Below are positions 52,490-61,718 of a DNA stretch of 64,000 nt, piece by piece (position 1 is the stretch's first letter; each line of letters opens with the position of its first letter). Location: NCBI GenBank assembly GCA_017620615.1, contig JAGAUW010000004.1, forward strand, positions 1-64,000, written 5' to 3'. This DNA comes from Clostridia bacterium. Its GTDB lineage: Bacteria; Bacillota; Clostridia; Monoglobales; Monoglobaceae. A model generated the notes under the pieces. The model saw nothing but the letters and a program-made list of their open reading frames with translations, was not told where the DNA came from and searched no databases. Made by a program: the position numbers and the translations under genes.

Positions 52490-53923
52490 TTATCTGTTAT
52501 AAAGTTCATTAAGGCGTCGGAATCGTTTTTTATCAATTCCGTCAATCTGCTCCTTGGTGACACGATAACGCCAGTTGTTTTCGGCACGCCCAGGGAAGTT
52601 CAGACGAGTGTCTGCGCCATAACCCAAAATGTCCTGAATGGGGAAAATAACTGTCCCCGCACTGCTTGCCCAGATTGTGCGGAGCATAGAGCTGAGCCCA
52701 TTCCCCCAATCCTCTGATGTATAACCGCAATATTCAAGCATCTCACGGCGGTTTTTTTCATCAAGTTCCCAAAGGTAGCCAAGGAGTGTGTTGTTGTCGT
52801 GAGTTCCGCTGTATGCAATGCAGTTTTCTTTGTAGTTGTGAGGTTTGTGGGTTGATTCCCCGCCAAAAAATCCAAACTGAAAAACTCTCATACCAGGGAA
52901 ACCACTTTCCTCTACCAAATCCACAACCTCCTTGGTTATGTCACCCAAGTCCTCTGCAATTATCAGTTTTTTACCTGCTACCTTGGAAATTTTACTTAGG
53001 ATATCCATACCGGGTCCTTTCACCCAATGACCATTTTTTGCGGTTTCTTCATCCCTTGGCACCTCCCAGAAGGATTCAAAGGCACGGAAATGGTCAATCC
53101 GAAGACCATCAAAAAGCTCAAGTGCCGATTTCACGCGGTCACACCACCACTTATATCCCGTTTCTTTCATTTTTTGCCAGTTGTATAGTGGGTTGCCCCA
53201 AAGCTGACCATCCTCTGTGAAATAATCAGGTGGCACACCTGCAACCTGCGTGGGATAGCCCTTTTCATCAAGCAAAAATAAATCGCGGTCGAAATAAACA
53301 TCCGAGCTGTCAGGGGATACATAAATCGGCATATCCCCAATCAGCTCAACGCCGTGTTCATTGGCATATTTTTTTATCTCTTTCCACTCTTCAAAAAATT
53401 CATACTGAATAAATTTCCATCCAAAAAGTATATCTTGATCAATGCCGGATTCAGTCCATTCCTGCCACGCCTTTTGGTCATTGACAGTTTTCAGCGCCAT
53501 AAACTTGCAAAAGTTCTCTATGTAAGGTCTTTGCGATATAAATTCTTCGATTTCCCGCCTGTCATTCACCCGTTTTGATGCTGTCATAAGCAAAAAGATT
53601 CGTTCCTCCCGAAGCCTTTCAAATTCACAAAGATATGGTGTGGTTTGTCTTGCACCCTCAAGCTCCTCTTTGGTTATCAAGCCCTTTTCAAAAAGATTTT
53701 CAAGGTCAATGAAATACGGATTTCCCGCAAAGGTGGAATAAGATTTGTAAGGCGAGTTGAAATCATCCACAGGGCAAAAGGGCAGCACCTGCCAGTACGA
53801 AAATCCGCACTCCCTCAAAAAATCAACGAACTCCCGTGCCGCCTTTCCAAATCCGCCACAGGAATAATCACCCCAAAGGGATGAAATATGCATAAGTACT
53901 CCGCTTTTTCGTTTCAAAGTCAT
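52490..53923 (-). CDS. malQ: 4-alpha-glucanotransferase
   Basis: 477-aa GH77 amylomaltase that transfers alpha-1,4-glucan segments in maltodextrin or glycogen metabolism. Opening RKSGVLMHISSLWGDYSCGGFG; active-site regions GDMPIYVSPDSSDVYFDR, VAGVPPDYFTEDGQLWGNP, GLRIDHFRAF (nucleophile Asp) and IIAEDLG are intact. Length normal. No other glycogen genes nearby. It lies between two direct copies of the double-hairpin repeat. Confidence 0.95.
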   Translation of the reverse strand: MTLKRKSGVLMHISSLWGDYSCGGFGKAAREFVDFLRECGFSYWQVLPFCPVDDFNSPYKSYSTFAGNPYFIDLENLFEKGLITKEELEGARQTTPYLCEFERLREERIFLLMTASKRVNDRREIEEFISQRPYIENFCKFMALKTVNDQKAWQEWTESGIDQDILFGWKFIQYEFFEEWKEIKKYANEHGVELIGDMPIYVSPDSSDVYFDRDLFLLDEKGYPTQVAGVPPDYFTEDGQLWGNPLYNWQKMKETGYKWWCDRVKSALELFDGLRIDHFRAFESFWEVPRDEETAKNGHWVKGPGMDILSKISKVAGKKLIIAEDLGDITKEVVDLVEESGFPGMRVFQFGFFGGESTHKPHNYKENCIAYSGTHDNNTLLGYLWELDEKNRREMLEYCGYTSEDWGNGLSSMLRTIWASSAGTVIFPIQDILGYGADTRLNFPGRAENNWRYRVTKEQIDGIDKKRFRRLNELYNR

Positions 53924-53952
53924 GGCCCCCCATTTGTTATTTTTTTGTATTA

Positions 53953-54002
53953 GGCTCCCTTGTGTAAAGGGAGCTGTCAGCTCTGCTGACTGAGGGATTG
54001 TT
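53953..54002 (+). repeat. Double-hairpin repeat, copy B (left end of the DUF559 unit)
   Basis: Identical to copy A except for hairpin 2, which is GTCAGC-TCT-GCTGAC. The DUF559 stop codon and its last seven residues (QSLSQQS) are encoded inside it. Confidence 0.9.
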
Positions 54003-54345
54003 TTATCATATTATCTATATATGTACACACGCCCTCAAAGTTTCTCATAACATCAGAATTAGATATTCTAACAACCGTTATGCCGTATCCTTTTAAATAT
54101 TCTGTTCTTTCTTTATCATATTCATTCCCATTATTTTCATAATGTTGTGATCCATCAAGTTCAATAACCAAATTCGCTTTTGCACAATAAAAATCCGCTA
54201 TATATCCGCCTAATATTTTTTGTCTTATGAAGCGTATGGGATAATTCCTCAAAAAGTCATACCAAAGATGTCTTTCTTCTTTCGTCATATTCTTTCTCAA
54301 ACTTTTTGCAAGAGGCACTAATTTTTTATTGTGTTTTCTTTCCAT
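53977..54345 (-). CDS. DUF559 endonuclease-like protein
   Basis: 122-aa basic protein of the DUF559 family, related to Vsr-type PD-(D/E)XK nucleases. The core GGYIADFYCAKANLVIELDGSQH holds likely catalytic Asp51, Glu62 and Asp64, with His68. The N-terminal basic region (RKHNKK, then LRKNMTKEERHLWYDFLR) resembles the DNA-contacting start of the family. The start codon ATG at 54345 follows GGAGGG, which belongs to the flanking repeat. Function unproven; the flanking inverted repeats suggest it moves or maintains them. Confidence 0.88.
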   Translation of the reverse strand: MERKHNKKLVPLAKSLRKNMTKEERHLWYDFLRNYPIRFIRQKILGGYIADFYCAKANLVIELDGSQHYENNGNEYDKERTEYLKGYGITVVRISNSDVMRNFEGVCTYIDNMIKQSLSQQS

Positions 54346-54346
54346 C

Positions 54347-54395
54347 TACAATCCCTCCACCGCAAGCGGTCCCCCTCCCTTTACACAAGGGAGGC
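54347..54395 (-). repeat. Double-hairpin repeat, copy C (right end of the DUF559 unit)
   Basis: Minus-strand copy: hairpin 1 CCTCCCTT-GTGT-AAAGGGAGG, hairpin 2 ACCGC-TT-GCGGT, then GGAGGGATTGTAG leading into the DUF559 start codon. Stem bases differ from A and B in a compensated way. Confidence 0.88.
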
Positions 54396-54492
54396 TAAGT
54401 ATTATTTTACCACACTTAAAAAACTTTCGCAACATCCAATTATTTCAAGTTTATGAAAGTAATGCCTCATACGTTCCACAGCAAAAGAAAAA

Positions 54493-54528
54493 AGACACAA
54501 AAAAAGAGACGACCGAAGTCGTCTCTTT
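54493..54528 (-). terminator. Strong terminator of the S-layer gene
   Basis: Perfect 11-bp stem AAAGAGACGAC/GTCGTCTCTTT with a TTCG loop on the minus strand, ending in seven T. Confidence 0.93.
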
Positions 54529-54557
54529 AATTTTTAGGTTAAATCAGATTACGGAAA

Positions 54558-57500
54558 TTATTCCTTTGTAATCTTGTTAGCACCCTTAATGATAACTACG
54601 TCAGTAACTCTGCCGTCATATTCTCTTACGTATACATGGTCAGCATACTTGAGAGCGTTAGCCTGGCTTACACCAGTAGATACAGTAGAACCAACTGTTA
54701 CTTCAAATGTTTCTGCGCTCATAGAAGCATCATAGAGGTTTTCGAAGTACTTGTAGTTAGCATCTGAACCGTTCTTAACAACGAGTGCTCTACCTGTAGC
54801 ATCAACAACATAAACATTTTCAGCTCTTGAAAGCTTGAAAAGACTTGTTGTTGTTGCAGGGTTATAAGGAGCTGTTGCTGATGTGTTGTCTTTTCTTGAA
54901 AGTTCAATTTCTGTTGAAGTTTCCTTGTAAGAAACAACCTTACCACCGGCAAATACTTCCTTAGCCTGATACAAGTTGGTGTATGCAGCAGCAGTTGCAT
55001 CCGCTGTTGAAGCACTTGTGAAGTCTCTTACATCAGCAGCAAAGTCATAAACCTTTGTGAGGTTTGTGATAGTACCAGCTGAACCAACCTTAACCTTAAC
55101 GATGTCACCAGCGTTGAGACCACTGATTGTTGTAGCAGCATCAGCTGTTGTATCAGCTGTTACTTCTTCACCACCGAGGAGGTATGTGATGTTGTAGATA
55201 GGTTCACCATCTTTGTTTGTGCCGTTACCAACTTCTTTGATAACAGCAATGTTAGATGTTGTGCTTGTCTGAATTGAAGCATATGTTACAACTATAACGT
55301 TTGTATCTTCAGCCTTCTTGTCAGCATAAGCAAGGTTTACAGCGTATACATTGTCGTGATCAAGGTCAGCAAGTGTACCAACTGAGCAGTTAGCAGCATC
55401 ACCGTCAACGATGAATACGATTGTATCAGCATCTACGTAACCAGCAGTTGTATCAAATTTGCTGTTTTCAGCATCATATTTAACACTACCTGTAGACATT
55501 GAAGATGTCTTGAACTTTGTTGTGTCGTGACCAGCTTCTGTAATCTTTGTGATATAACCAGCAGCATTTGTTACATACTGAACAACTGTGTTCTTAGAAC
55601 CAAGGATTGCGTTCCATTCGTCATAACCACCTGTTGAAGGTGAAGTACCTACTGAAGAAGCGTTGCTGTTGTCATCATTTACAACCCAAGCTGTGAGATC
55701 GAAATCGATATCAACTGTGCTTGCATCTTCAAATCTTGCGTTGCTCTTTACAGGCATAATCTTTACGCCATCAGCTGTAAGCATCTGAACCTTGAGGTCA
55801 GCAGTTGTACCACCGAAAGCAGCTTCTTCAACAGCAACACCAAGAACGTAACCATAGTTAGCAGCAGTACCACCAGCAAGAGCACTGTCTTCGATGAATG
55901 CAGCAATCTTACCAAACTGGTCAATGTAGAGTGTACCACCTTCGTTTACGTCGAGATCTGCTCTCTTGTAAGCACCTTCAGCTACATCATACCAAGCATC
56001 ATTAACTTTGAAAGCTGTACCTGTTGCAGATGTTGTTGAATTCTTCTTAGCTGTGATTGTTCCAACAACCTGGTTAGCAACAACTTCAGCTACGATATAC
56101 TTAGCACTTGCTGTGTCAGCGTATACTGAGAGAACATCAAATTCGTTAAGAGCAGAAGCATCGATAACTTCGCCGTCTTTCTTGATAACTACAACATATG
56201 TTTCATCATCAGCGTCGAGTTCGATGAATTTGTCACCAAAGAGAGGAAGTGCATTGTAGAAGTTAATTCCATCTTCAACAACCTTCTTAACAACACCTGT
56301 TTCAGCACGGTCAACGATAGCAAGATCATAACCATTTACTTCGTCGTTGTCGATAAGAGTAATGCTACCGCCATAGAGTGAACCAGCAAGGCTGTTAAGT
56401 GATGTAAGTGTACCACCGTTACCGTTGAGAACAACATCGATACCAGCTTCAACTTTTGCAGTTGTTACATCATTGTCGCCATCTTTATAGTACTTAACGC
56501 ATTCTTTACCAACTGTTGTGTCGTGACCTGCAAATACATCAAGACCGATAACGAGTTCGTCATTTCTGTTTGTATCAATAGCGATTGAAAGGAGTTCAAA
56601 ATCATCCTTTGCATTAGCCTTTGTGTAAGCGATAACGCTGCGGCCAAGGAGACCATCAACATCAATTTCGCCTACAAGGTATTCATTGTTAGCCTTGTTA
56701 ATGAATTTTTTGTTTTCTGTGCCGTAATCGTCAACAACAGCGATCCAAACTTTTGATTCTTCTGTTGTGTCAATGTTCTTTGTGCCGTAAATGCTTGTGT
56801 AGTCGTTAGCGTAGAGGATACCTCTGATCTTAACGTAACCAAGGTTTTCGCTCATAAGAGTTTTGTAACCCTTTGTTGTTGTAACAGGAGCGTAACCACC
56901 AGCACCACTGTTCAAAGTAGCATCCCAAACGAATTCTGTTGTAAGTTCGCCTTCAGCGATCTTGTACTCTACTTCACCATTTGTGTTCCAGCCAGCCTGA
57001 ACCATCAAAGGTGTGTCAAGAGCGTTTTCGAGAAGCTGAGCAACTGTACCACGATTAGCTTCCTGACCTACTGCTGCGTTAGCAACTGCGAGTGATACAT
57101 TGTATCTCTGAGCTGCTGCGAGGTAACCTGTGGGGTAACCACCGTTCTTTTCAGCAAAAGGTGTGTAACCAAGTGTAGCCATAACCATCTTTACAGCCTG
57201 TTCATAGAGAACGGGATCTTCGGGACCGAAGTTTCCGTCGCCATAGCCGTTGATGATGCCCATGCCAGCAGCGTTTGCGATGTAACCAGAAGCCCAGTGG
57301 CTTGCAGGAACGTCAGCAAAGCCTGTGCTTGCAGCAGCCTTAGCTGTTTCGCCATAACCCTGGATTCTAGCGATAAGAGCAGCCATTTCAGCTCTTGTTA
57401 CGCCATCTTCGGGCTTGAATGTGCCGTCTTCGTAACCTGTAACGATTCCGAGTTTGTTGAGTGTTTCAACTGCTTCGTAATAAGCGCTGTCTTCAGCAAC

Positions 57501-57587
57501 ATCAGTATAAGTAGCACCAAATGCAACTGTTGTGAGTGCGAGAGCAAATACGCAAACCAAAGCAATCACTTTTTTGAGATTTAACAT
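54558..57587 (-). CDS. SLH-domain protein, probable major S-layer protein
   Basis: 1009-aa exported protein. Signal peptide 1-24 (VIALVCVFALALTTVAFGA). Three SLH repeats at about 25-190 (TDVAEDSAYYEAVETLNKLG, GYEDGTFKPEDGVTRAEMAAL; GYGDGNFGPEDPVLYEQAV; a weaker third). The remaining ~800 residues are beta-rich, high in Ala, Val, Thr and Asp, with no enzyme motif. Codon choice is strikingly uniform (GTT/GTA for Val, GCT/GCA for Ala, ACA/ACT for Thr), unlike the neighbours, which suggests very high expression. Strong promoters and a strong terminator agree. It probably self-assembles on the wall, anchored by its SLH domains. Confidence 0.88.
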   Translation of the reverse strand: MLNLKKVIALVCVFALALTTVAFGATYTDVAEDSAYYEAVETLNKLGIVTGYEDGTFKPEDGVTRAEMAALIARIQGYGETAKAAASTGFADVPASHWASGYIANAAGMGIINGYGDGNFGPEDPVLYEQAVKMVMATLGYTPFAEKNGGYPTGYLAAAQRYNVSLAVANAAVGQEANRGTVAQLLENALDTPLMVQAGWNTNGEVEYKIAEGELTTEFVWDATLNSGAGGYAPVTTTKGYKTLMSENLGYVKIRGILYANDYTSIYGTKNIDTTEESKVWIAVVDDYGTENKKFINKANNEYLVGEIDVDGLLGRSVIAYTKANAKDDFELLSIAIDTNRNDELVIGLDVFAGHDTTVGKECVKYYKDGDNDVTTAKVEAGIDVVLNGNGGTLTSLNSLAGSLYGGSITLIDNDEVNGYDLAIVDRAETGVVKKVVEDGINFYNALPLFGDKFIELDADDETYVVVIKKDGEVIDASALNEFDVLSVYADTASAKYIVAEVVANQVVGTITAKKNSTTSATGTAFKVNDAWYDVAEGAYKRADLDVNEGGTLYIDQFGKIAAFIEDSALAGGTAANYGYVLGVAVEEAAFGGTTADLKVQMLTADGVKIMPVKSNARFEDASTVDIDFDLTAWVVNDDNSNASSVGTSPSTGGYDEWNAILGSKNTVVQYVTNAAGYITKITEAGHDTTKFKTSSMSTGSVKYDAENSKFDTTAGYVDADTIVFIVDGDAANCSVGTLADLDHDNVYAVNLAYADKKAEDTNVIVVTYASIQTSTTSNIAVIKEVGNGTNKDGEPIYNITYLLGGEEVTADTTADAATTISGLNAGDIVKVKVGSAGTITNLTKVYDFAADVRDFTSASTADATAAAYTNLYQAKEVFAGGKVVSYKETSTEIELSRKDNTSATAPYNPATTTSLFKLSRAENVYVVDATGRALVVKNGSDANYKYFENLYDASMSAETFEVTVGSTVSTGVSQANALKYADHVYVREYDGRVTDVVIIKGANKITKE

Positions 57588-57969
57588 AGTCTCAAATCCT
57601 CCTTAAAAAAATATATATTTGTTAATTTTTTTTACAAAGTAATGAATGTTCGCCTCTGGGAAAAGAATGCATCAAAACATAACACTCCCATTAACTTAGG
57701 TTGATTATATCACCAAAACACCGCCTATGTCAACACGAATTTGAAAATGTAACACATTTGTAATACATCTTAAACTCTTTTGTCAAACTAAGTACGGTGA
57801 AATCTATATATTGATAAAAAATTATCTCTTTATGTCATATATTGTACTATCAAGAAAGCAATATGTCAAGGCTTTTTGGAAAATTTGGTAAAATTTTCTG
57901 TCTTTTGGGGACATTTTAAAAATTTTTCTTAATTTATTATATAATTATATAGGAAGAAACTCAGAAAAT
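57588..57969 (-). promoter_or_regulatory. Stacked promoter region of the S-layer gene
   Basis: Three TTGACA-type promoters point toward the gene. P1 has -35 57728-57733 and -10 TATAAT 57704-57709, 18 bp apart. P2 is weaker, with TTGACA 57781-57786 and TACAAA 57757-57762, 18 bp. P3 has TTGACA 57864-57869 and TACAAT 57841-57846, 17 bp. The leader from P1 is about 110 nt and ends with AAGGAGGA before the start. No separate gene is seen in this stretch. Confidence 0.75.
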
Positions 57970-59280
57970 TTATATCCCCTCCAATGTTTCTATCTCCAAA
58001 AAGCTTCTTTCAGCATATACTCCAGCCTTTTCCTTTTTGTCCTTTATGCGAACTCCCAGATCTTCAAATATGCCAAAGTTCACATTCATAGGCTGAAAAT
58101 CGTCTACCGCTGGATTTGATATATAATTTGCCAGTGAACCAAGTGCCGTCTTGGATGTGATTTTGGGCGTCGCCTTGCCAAGAACAGCATTCGCCGCCGA
58201 TATTCCTGCCCAAAGCCCTGATGCAGCTGATTCAATATAGCCCTCAACCCCTGTTATCTGCCCCGCAAAATAAACTTTGGGGAATTCTTTCATATTATAG
58301 TTATCTGTCAAAAGCTTTGGCGAATTTATATATGTGTTTCGGTGCATAACGCCATATCTGACAAATTCCGCATTTTCGAGGCCCGGTATCATCCCAAACA
58401 CTCTTTTTTGCTCTCCAAATTTCAGGTGAGTCTGAAACCCTACTATGTTGTACATGCTTGCCGAGGCATTGTCCTGACGAAGCTGCACCACCGCATAGGG
58501 ACGGCTTCCGTCATGGGGGCTTGTCAACCCCACAGGCTTTAGTGGGCCAAACCGTATTGTGTCCTCGCCACGCGCCGCCATAACCTCAATGGGCATACAG
58601 CCTTCGAACACCTTTGGGTTTTCAACCCCCTCGTGAACTGCGGCACACTCGGCATCAACAAGGGCATTGCGAAAGGCGATATATTCTTCCTTATTCATAG
58701 GGCAGTTGATATAATCGTCACCGCCCTTGCCATAACGTGCCGCCTTGAACGCTTTGGTCATATCAATGCTGTCGTACGCCACAATAGGTGCCGCCGCATC
58801 AAAAAAGTGCAGTCCCTTACCGCCCGTAAGCTTTCTGATAGCTTCCGAAATTCCGTCGGATGCCAAAGGGCCTGCCGCTATAACAGTATATTCATCGGTG
58901 TTGATTTCTGTTACTTCTTCCGATACCACTTCTATCAATTCGCAGCTCTTTATTTTTTCTGTGACCAATTTGGAAAAGCCCTCACGTTCCACCGCAAGTG
59001 CTCCCCCCGCAGGAACACGGGTGGCATCTGCGCACTCCATAATAAGCGAGCCTAATTTTCGCATTTCTTCTTTCAAGAGTCCTACCGCGTTGTATATTCC
59101 ATCAGCGCGTAGGGAATTGCTGCACACAAGCTCCGCAAAGTCTGCTGTCTTGTGGGCGGGGGACATCTTTTTCGGTTTCATTTCAAAAAGCTTTACCTTC
59201 ACCCCACGTTTCGCCAGCTGCCACGCCGCTTCACAGCCTGCCAGTCCTGCGCCGATTATCTTTACTGTTTTTTCTTCCAT
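57970..59280 (-). CDS. trmFO: Folate-dependent tRNA (uracil-54) methyltransferase TrmFO
   Basis: 436-aa flavoprotein forming ribothymidine at tRNA position 54 with methylene-THF as carbon donor. FAD motif [16 protein letters not shown] (about 8-23), then [23 protein letters not shown], and the [15 protein letters not shown] and [16 protein letters not shown] motifs typical of TrmFO. Full length. Confidence 0.97.
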   Translation of the reverse strand: MEEKTVKIIGAGLAGCEAAWQLAKRGVKVKLFEMKPKKMSPAHKTADFAELVCSNSLRADGIYNAVGLLKEEMRKLGSLIMECADATRVPAGGALAVEREGFSKLVTEKIKSCELIEVVSEEVTEINTDEYTVIAAGPLASDGISEAIRKLTGGKGLHFFDAAAPIVAYDSIDMTKAFKAARYGKGGDDYINCPMNKEEYIAFRNALVDAECAAVHEGVENPKVFEGCMPIEVMAARGEDTIRFGPLKPVGLTSPHDGSRPYAVVQLRQDNASASMYNIVGFQTHLKFGEQKRVFGMIPGLENAEFVRYGVMHRNTYINSPKLLTDNYNMKEFPKVYFAGQITGVEGYIESAASGLWAGISAANAVLGKATPKITSKTALGSLANYISNPAVDDFQPMNVNFGIFEDLGVRIKDKKEKAGVYAERSFLEIETLEGI

Positions 59281-59350
59281 GGTTTGTCTTTTCCTTTCGG
59301 ATGAATTCTTTCATATATATTACCACAAACCATGGCCGGTTGCAAGCATT

Positions 59351-60259
59351 TTAAAGTCCTACCGTCATAGCACCCAAAAGAACAGGCAGCGTTTCCCGAT
59401 AAATCTTTGGAAATTGTGACAGAGGCAGGGGATTTTGACCTTCGCCCACCTCAATGGTAAAACCTGTGCGGCGGAATTCGTCCACAAACCAATCCTTGTA
59501 GCCGCCGTATGAGGCAATCCCCTCTGTCTGGTCAATGCGATATGGTGAAATCTTTTCAAAAGCCTTGGCGATTTTCAAGGAAATCGGTGGCTCTTTCTTT
59601 TGAAAGCCGTGGTATATCACCTTGCCCTGACTGTGAAAGGCTATTGTCATTTTAAAATCGTGTTCACGGGTAAATCTCACAAGAGCGCGACTTTCAGGCT
59701 CAGAAAAAGGAACCTCGCCTGAATATCGGGTGGGGCCAGGGCCAAATATGCCGTATTCTTTTTCCATTTTCTTTGACATTTCCCACATCCCGTCATAGTT
59801 GTGGTTCAGGTCAACACCACGGGCGTTCGCCTGCCATCTGCCAAAATTTTCTGAGCCATTGAACTTTATCAGCTGGTTTTTGAGTTCCACGCTCAAATGT
59901 TGCGGAATACCCGACGCCACCAGCTCCACTCCGTCGGGGTTCACCATTGGAACTATGTAAAGTGACGTTTTTTTTGCCAATGCTTTTGGTAAAAATCCCA
60001 CCAGCCCCGTATTTTTCTTTTCAGCCCCAAGAAAATCTGCGGCGAATTTCATTAAAAGTTGCGCAGTTATCCATTCCATTCCGTGATGCGCACCATTAAA
60101 GGAAATTTTATTTTCACCTCTTCCCAGCCTTATGTAAAAAAGATCTTTGCCCCAGACAGATTTTCCTATGCTTCCCCACTCAAGCTCAGGAAAATTTCTT
60201 GTCAAACTATTTATATCCTTTTTTAACTGCTCATGTGTGTATGCTATATCCTTTTTCAT
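59351..60259 (-). CDS. M14-family zinc carboxypeptidase (likely muropeptide peptidase)
   Basis: 302 aa. Zinc ligands His59 and Glu62 (AHHGMEW) and His209 (AFHSQG); catalytic Glu270 (TIEVGEG). The pattern MVNPDGVELV and GVDLNHNYDG resembles gamma-D-glutamyl-(L)-meso-diaminopimelate peptidases (endopeptidase I / YqgT) used on peptidoglycan fragments. No signal peptide, so it acts in the cytosol unless exported otherwise. Lies between spoIIP and trmFO on the same strand. Confidence 0.9.
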   Translation of the reverse strand: MKKDIAYTHEQLKKDINSLTRNFPELEWGSIGKSVWGKDLFYIRLGRGENKISFNGAHHGMEWITAQLLMKFAADFLGAEKKNTGLVGFLPKALAKKTSLYIVPMVNPDGVELVASGIPQHLSVELKNQLIKFNGSENFGRWQANARGVDLNHNYDGMWEMSKKMEKEYGIFGPGPTRYSGEVPFSEPESRALVRFTREHDFKMTIAFHSQGKVIYHGFQKKEPPISLKIAKAFEKISPYRIDQTEGIASYGGYKDWFVDEFRRTGFTIEVGEGQNPLPLSQFPKIYRETLPVLLGAMTVGL

Positions 60260-60360
60260 AAAATCAACTCCTCAAGTATTTAAAAGTCATCTTTTAAAAT
60301 ATATGAGAAAAGAATGAAAGTATGCCCTCTCATTTTGTTTATCGCGCAGCAAACGAAACA

Positions 60361-60391
60361 AAAAGCCGCAGCATTTTTCGCTTTGGCTTTT
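60361..60391 (-). terminator. Terminator after spoIIP
   Basis: AAAAGCC/GGCTTTT stem with an inner AGC/GCT pairing, overlapping the spoIIP stop; T-run on the minus strand. Confidence 0.65.
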
Positions 60392-61589
60392 ATAAACTAT
60401 TCAAAAAATCCGCAATTTCTTCTGCCCCCAAAGTCGCACCGCGCACAGCTTCTTCCATTGTGTTTCCGCTGCTGCCCACCTCAAGAATGAGGCTTCCCTT
60501 CGTGAGATGCCCGTTAAACCTCTCGTTTCTTAAGTTTATCCCCCTCATAAGAGTGGGGTATTTCTTGCTGATATGATTTTGGAGCTTTGCCGCAAATTTC
60601 ATATTGCTTCGCCAATCAGGATGCTCGAGGCCACCGCCCGAAGTCCCCACCACAAACATCAGCTGGGCGGTTTCCTTGCCGTCAATTTTCGTGACAAATT
60701 TCGCCTTACTTCCATCATCATAAACAAATGCATCTCGATGTATATCAAGGACAATCTTTATACCCGGATTCTTTGAAAGGTATTTTTCCACCGTCTTTCT
60801 GGAATTCTCATAAGAACCGTTGAAATTCGGATGGTCGTGAAGGGTTTTATCGTGAATTACTTTAATCCCCTTTTTCTCCAAAACTCTTTTTACCGCCTCG
60901 CCCACCTTGATTACATTTTTCGTTTCATCAAGGGATCTATCACTTTTGTCGGTCTGATAACTGGTAGCCCCCGCCTCTGCATAGCTTTCGGTTGCGTGGG
61001 TGTGAACAATCAGCACTTCAGGGGGCGAACCATTTGTTCCAAATTCAAGATTTGACCCAAGCATCTCGTCAATATTTACTCCAAAATTTGTATCGTTGCG
61101 GACAAGAATTTTTCCGGATTTTTGACCCAATGTTTTTGACTGACTTGAATCAACTGCTTTAATGGGATACGCGTTTTGTTGCTCTTCCTCATTCACCTTT
61201 CCTTTTTCGGGGAGTATTGCGCCTACCAGTTGGTTTGCTTGTGCCGCAAGATAACCGCTGCTGACCGTCCTCACAAGAGGCATCTGCCCAAAAATTACTG
61301 TTCGGCTGTCCTTCGGGTCAAATCCAAGGGTAAAACTTATGCCTTTCCCTATCCATTTTTCAACAAAGCCAGCCTCTTCCCCACCGTTTTCTTCACCCGT
61401 CCACAAGGCAGGAAGACTTTCCATTACAATCTTCTCATTGTTTAAAAATTTCTCCGCAAAAAGTCTGCCCGCATCGGCAATTTCCAGATTTATAATTGCA
61501 AGGCATGAAATCACTGCTATTATCGCAATTTCAAGTCCGCGTTTTACCACCTTTTTGGCGTCAATAACCACTGCTCTGTAATGCTTCAT
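60390..61589 (-). CDS. spoIIP: Stage II sporulation protein P
   Basis: 399-aa peptidoglycan amidase/endopeptidase of the DMP engulfment complex (with SpoIID and SpoIIM). ATG 61589 is chosen after AAAGGAAA; the frame extends 27 codons without a site. Basic start and one membrane helix (about 20-40) anchor it; the catalytic domain starts near 185 with ILIVHTHATESYAE (zinc His/Glu), then DIHRDAF and LRNERFNGHLTKGSLILEVG. Length typical. Confidence 0.95.
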   Translation of the reverse strand: MKHYRAVVIDAKKVVKRGLEIAIIAVISCLAIINLEIADAGRLFAEKFLNNEKIVMESLPALWTGEENGGEEAGFVEKWIGKGISFTLGFDPKDSRTVIFGQMPLVRTVSSGYLAAQANQLVGAILPEKGKVNEEEQQNAYPIKAVDSSQSKTLGQKSGKILVRNDTNFGVNIDEMLGSNLEFGTNGSPPEVLIVHTHATESYAEAGATSYQTDKSDRSLDETKNVIKVGEAVKRVLEKKGIKVIHDKTLHDHPNFNGSYENSRKTVEKYLSKNPGIKIVLDIHRDAFVYDDGSKAKFVTKIDGKETAQLMFVVGTSGGGLEHPDWRSNMKFAAKLQNHISKKYPTLMRGINLRNERFNGHLTKGSLILEVGSSGNTMEEAVRGATLGAEEIADFLNSL

Positions 61590-61686
61590 GGGTACTTTCC
61601 TTTCTCTTTTGACAACTGATCCATTTTCTTTGGACATCCTATAAAACACTATATGAAAAAGGCTTTTCATTTATTCCGCCAAAAGA

Positions 61687-61712
61687 AAAAGGAGTGAAAT
61701 TTCACTCCTTTT
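61687..61712 (-). terminator. Terminator after the sugar-isomerase-like gene
   Basis: Near-continuous palindrome AAAAGGAGTGAA/TTCACTCCTTTT, followed by T-rich sequence on the minus strand. Confidence 0.8.
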
Positions 61713-61718
61713 AAAAAA

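Larger units (their letters stand above)
53953..54395 (-). mobile_element. 443-bp inverted-repeat unit carrying a DUF559 gene
   Basis: A single small gene is bounded by inverted copies of the ~50-bp double-hairpin repeat (53953-54002 and 54347-54395). Outer sequence ATTAG/CTTAG extends the terminal inverted repeat by a few bases. The repeat supplies both the gene's ribosome binding site and its stop codon. I see no clear target-site duplication. Mobility is inferred from structure and from the solo copy at 52417. Confidence 0.6.
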
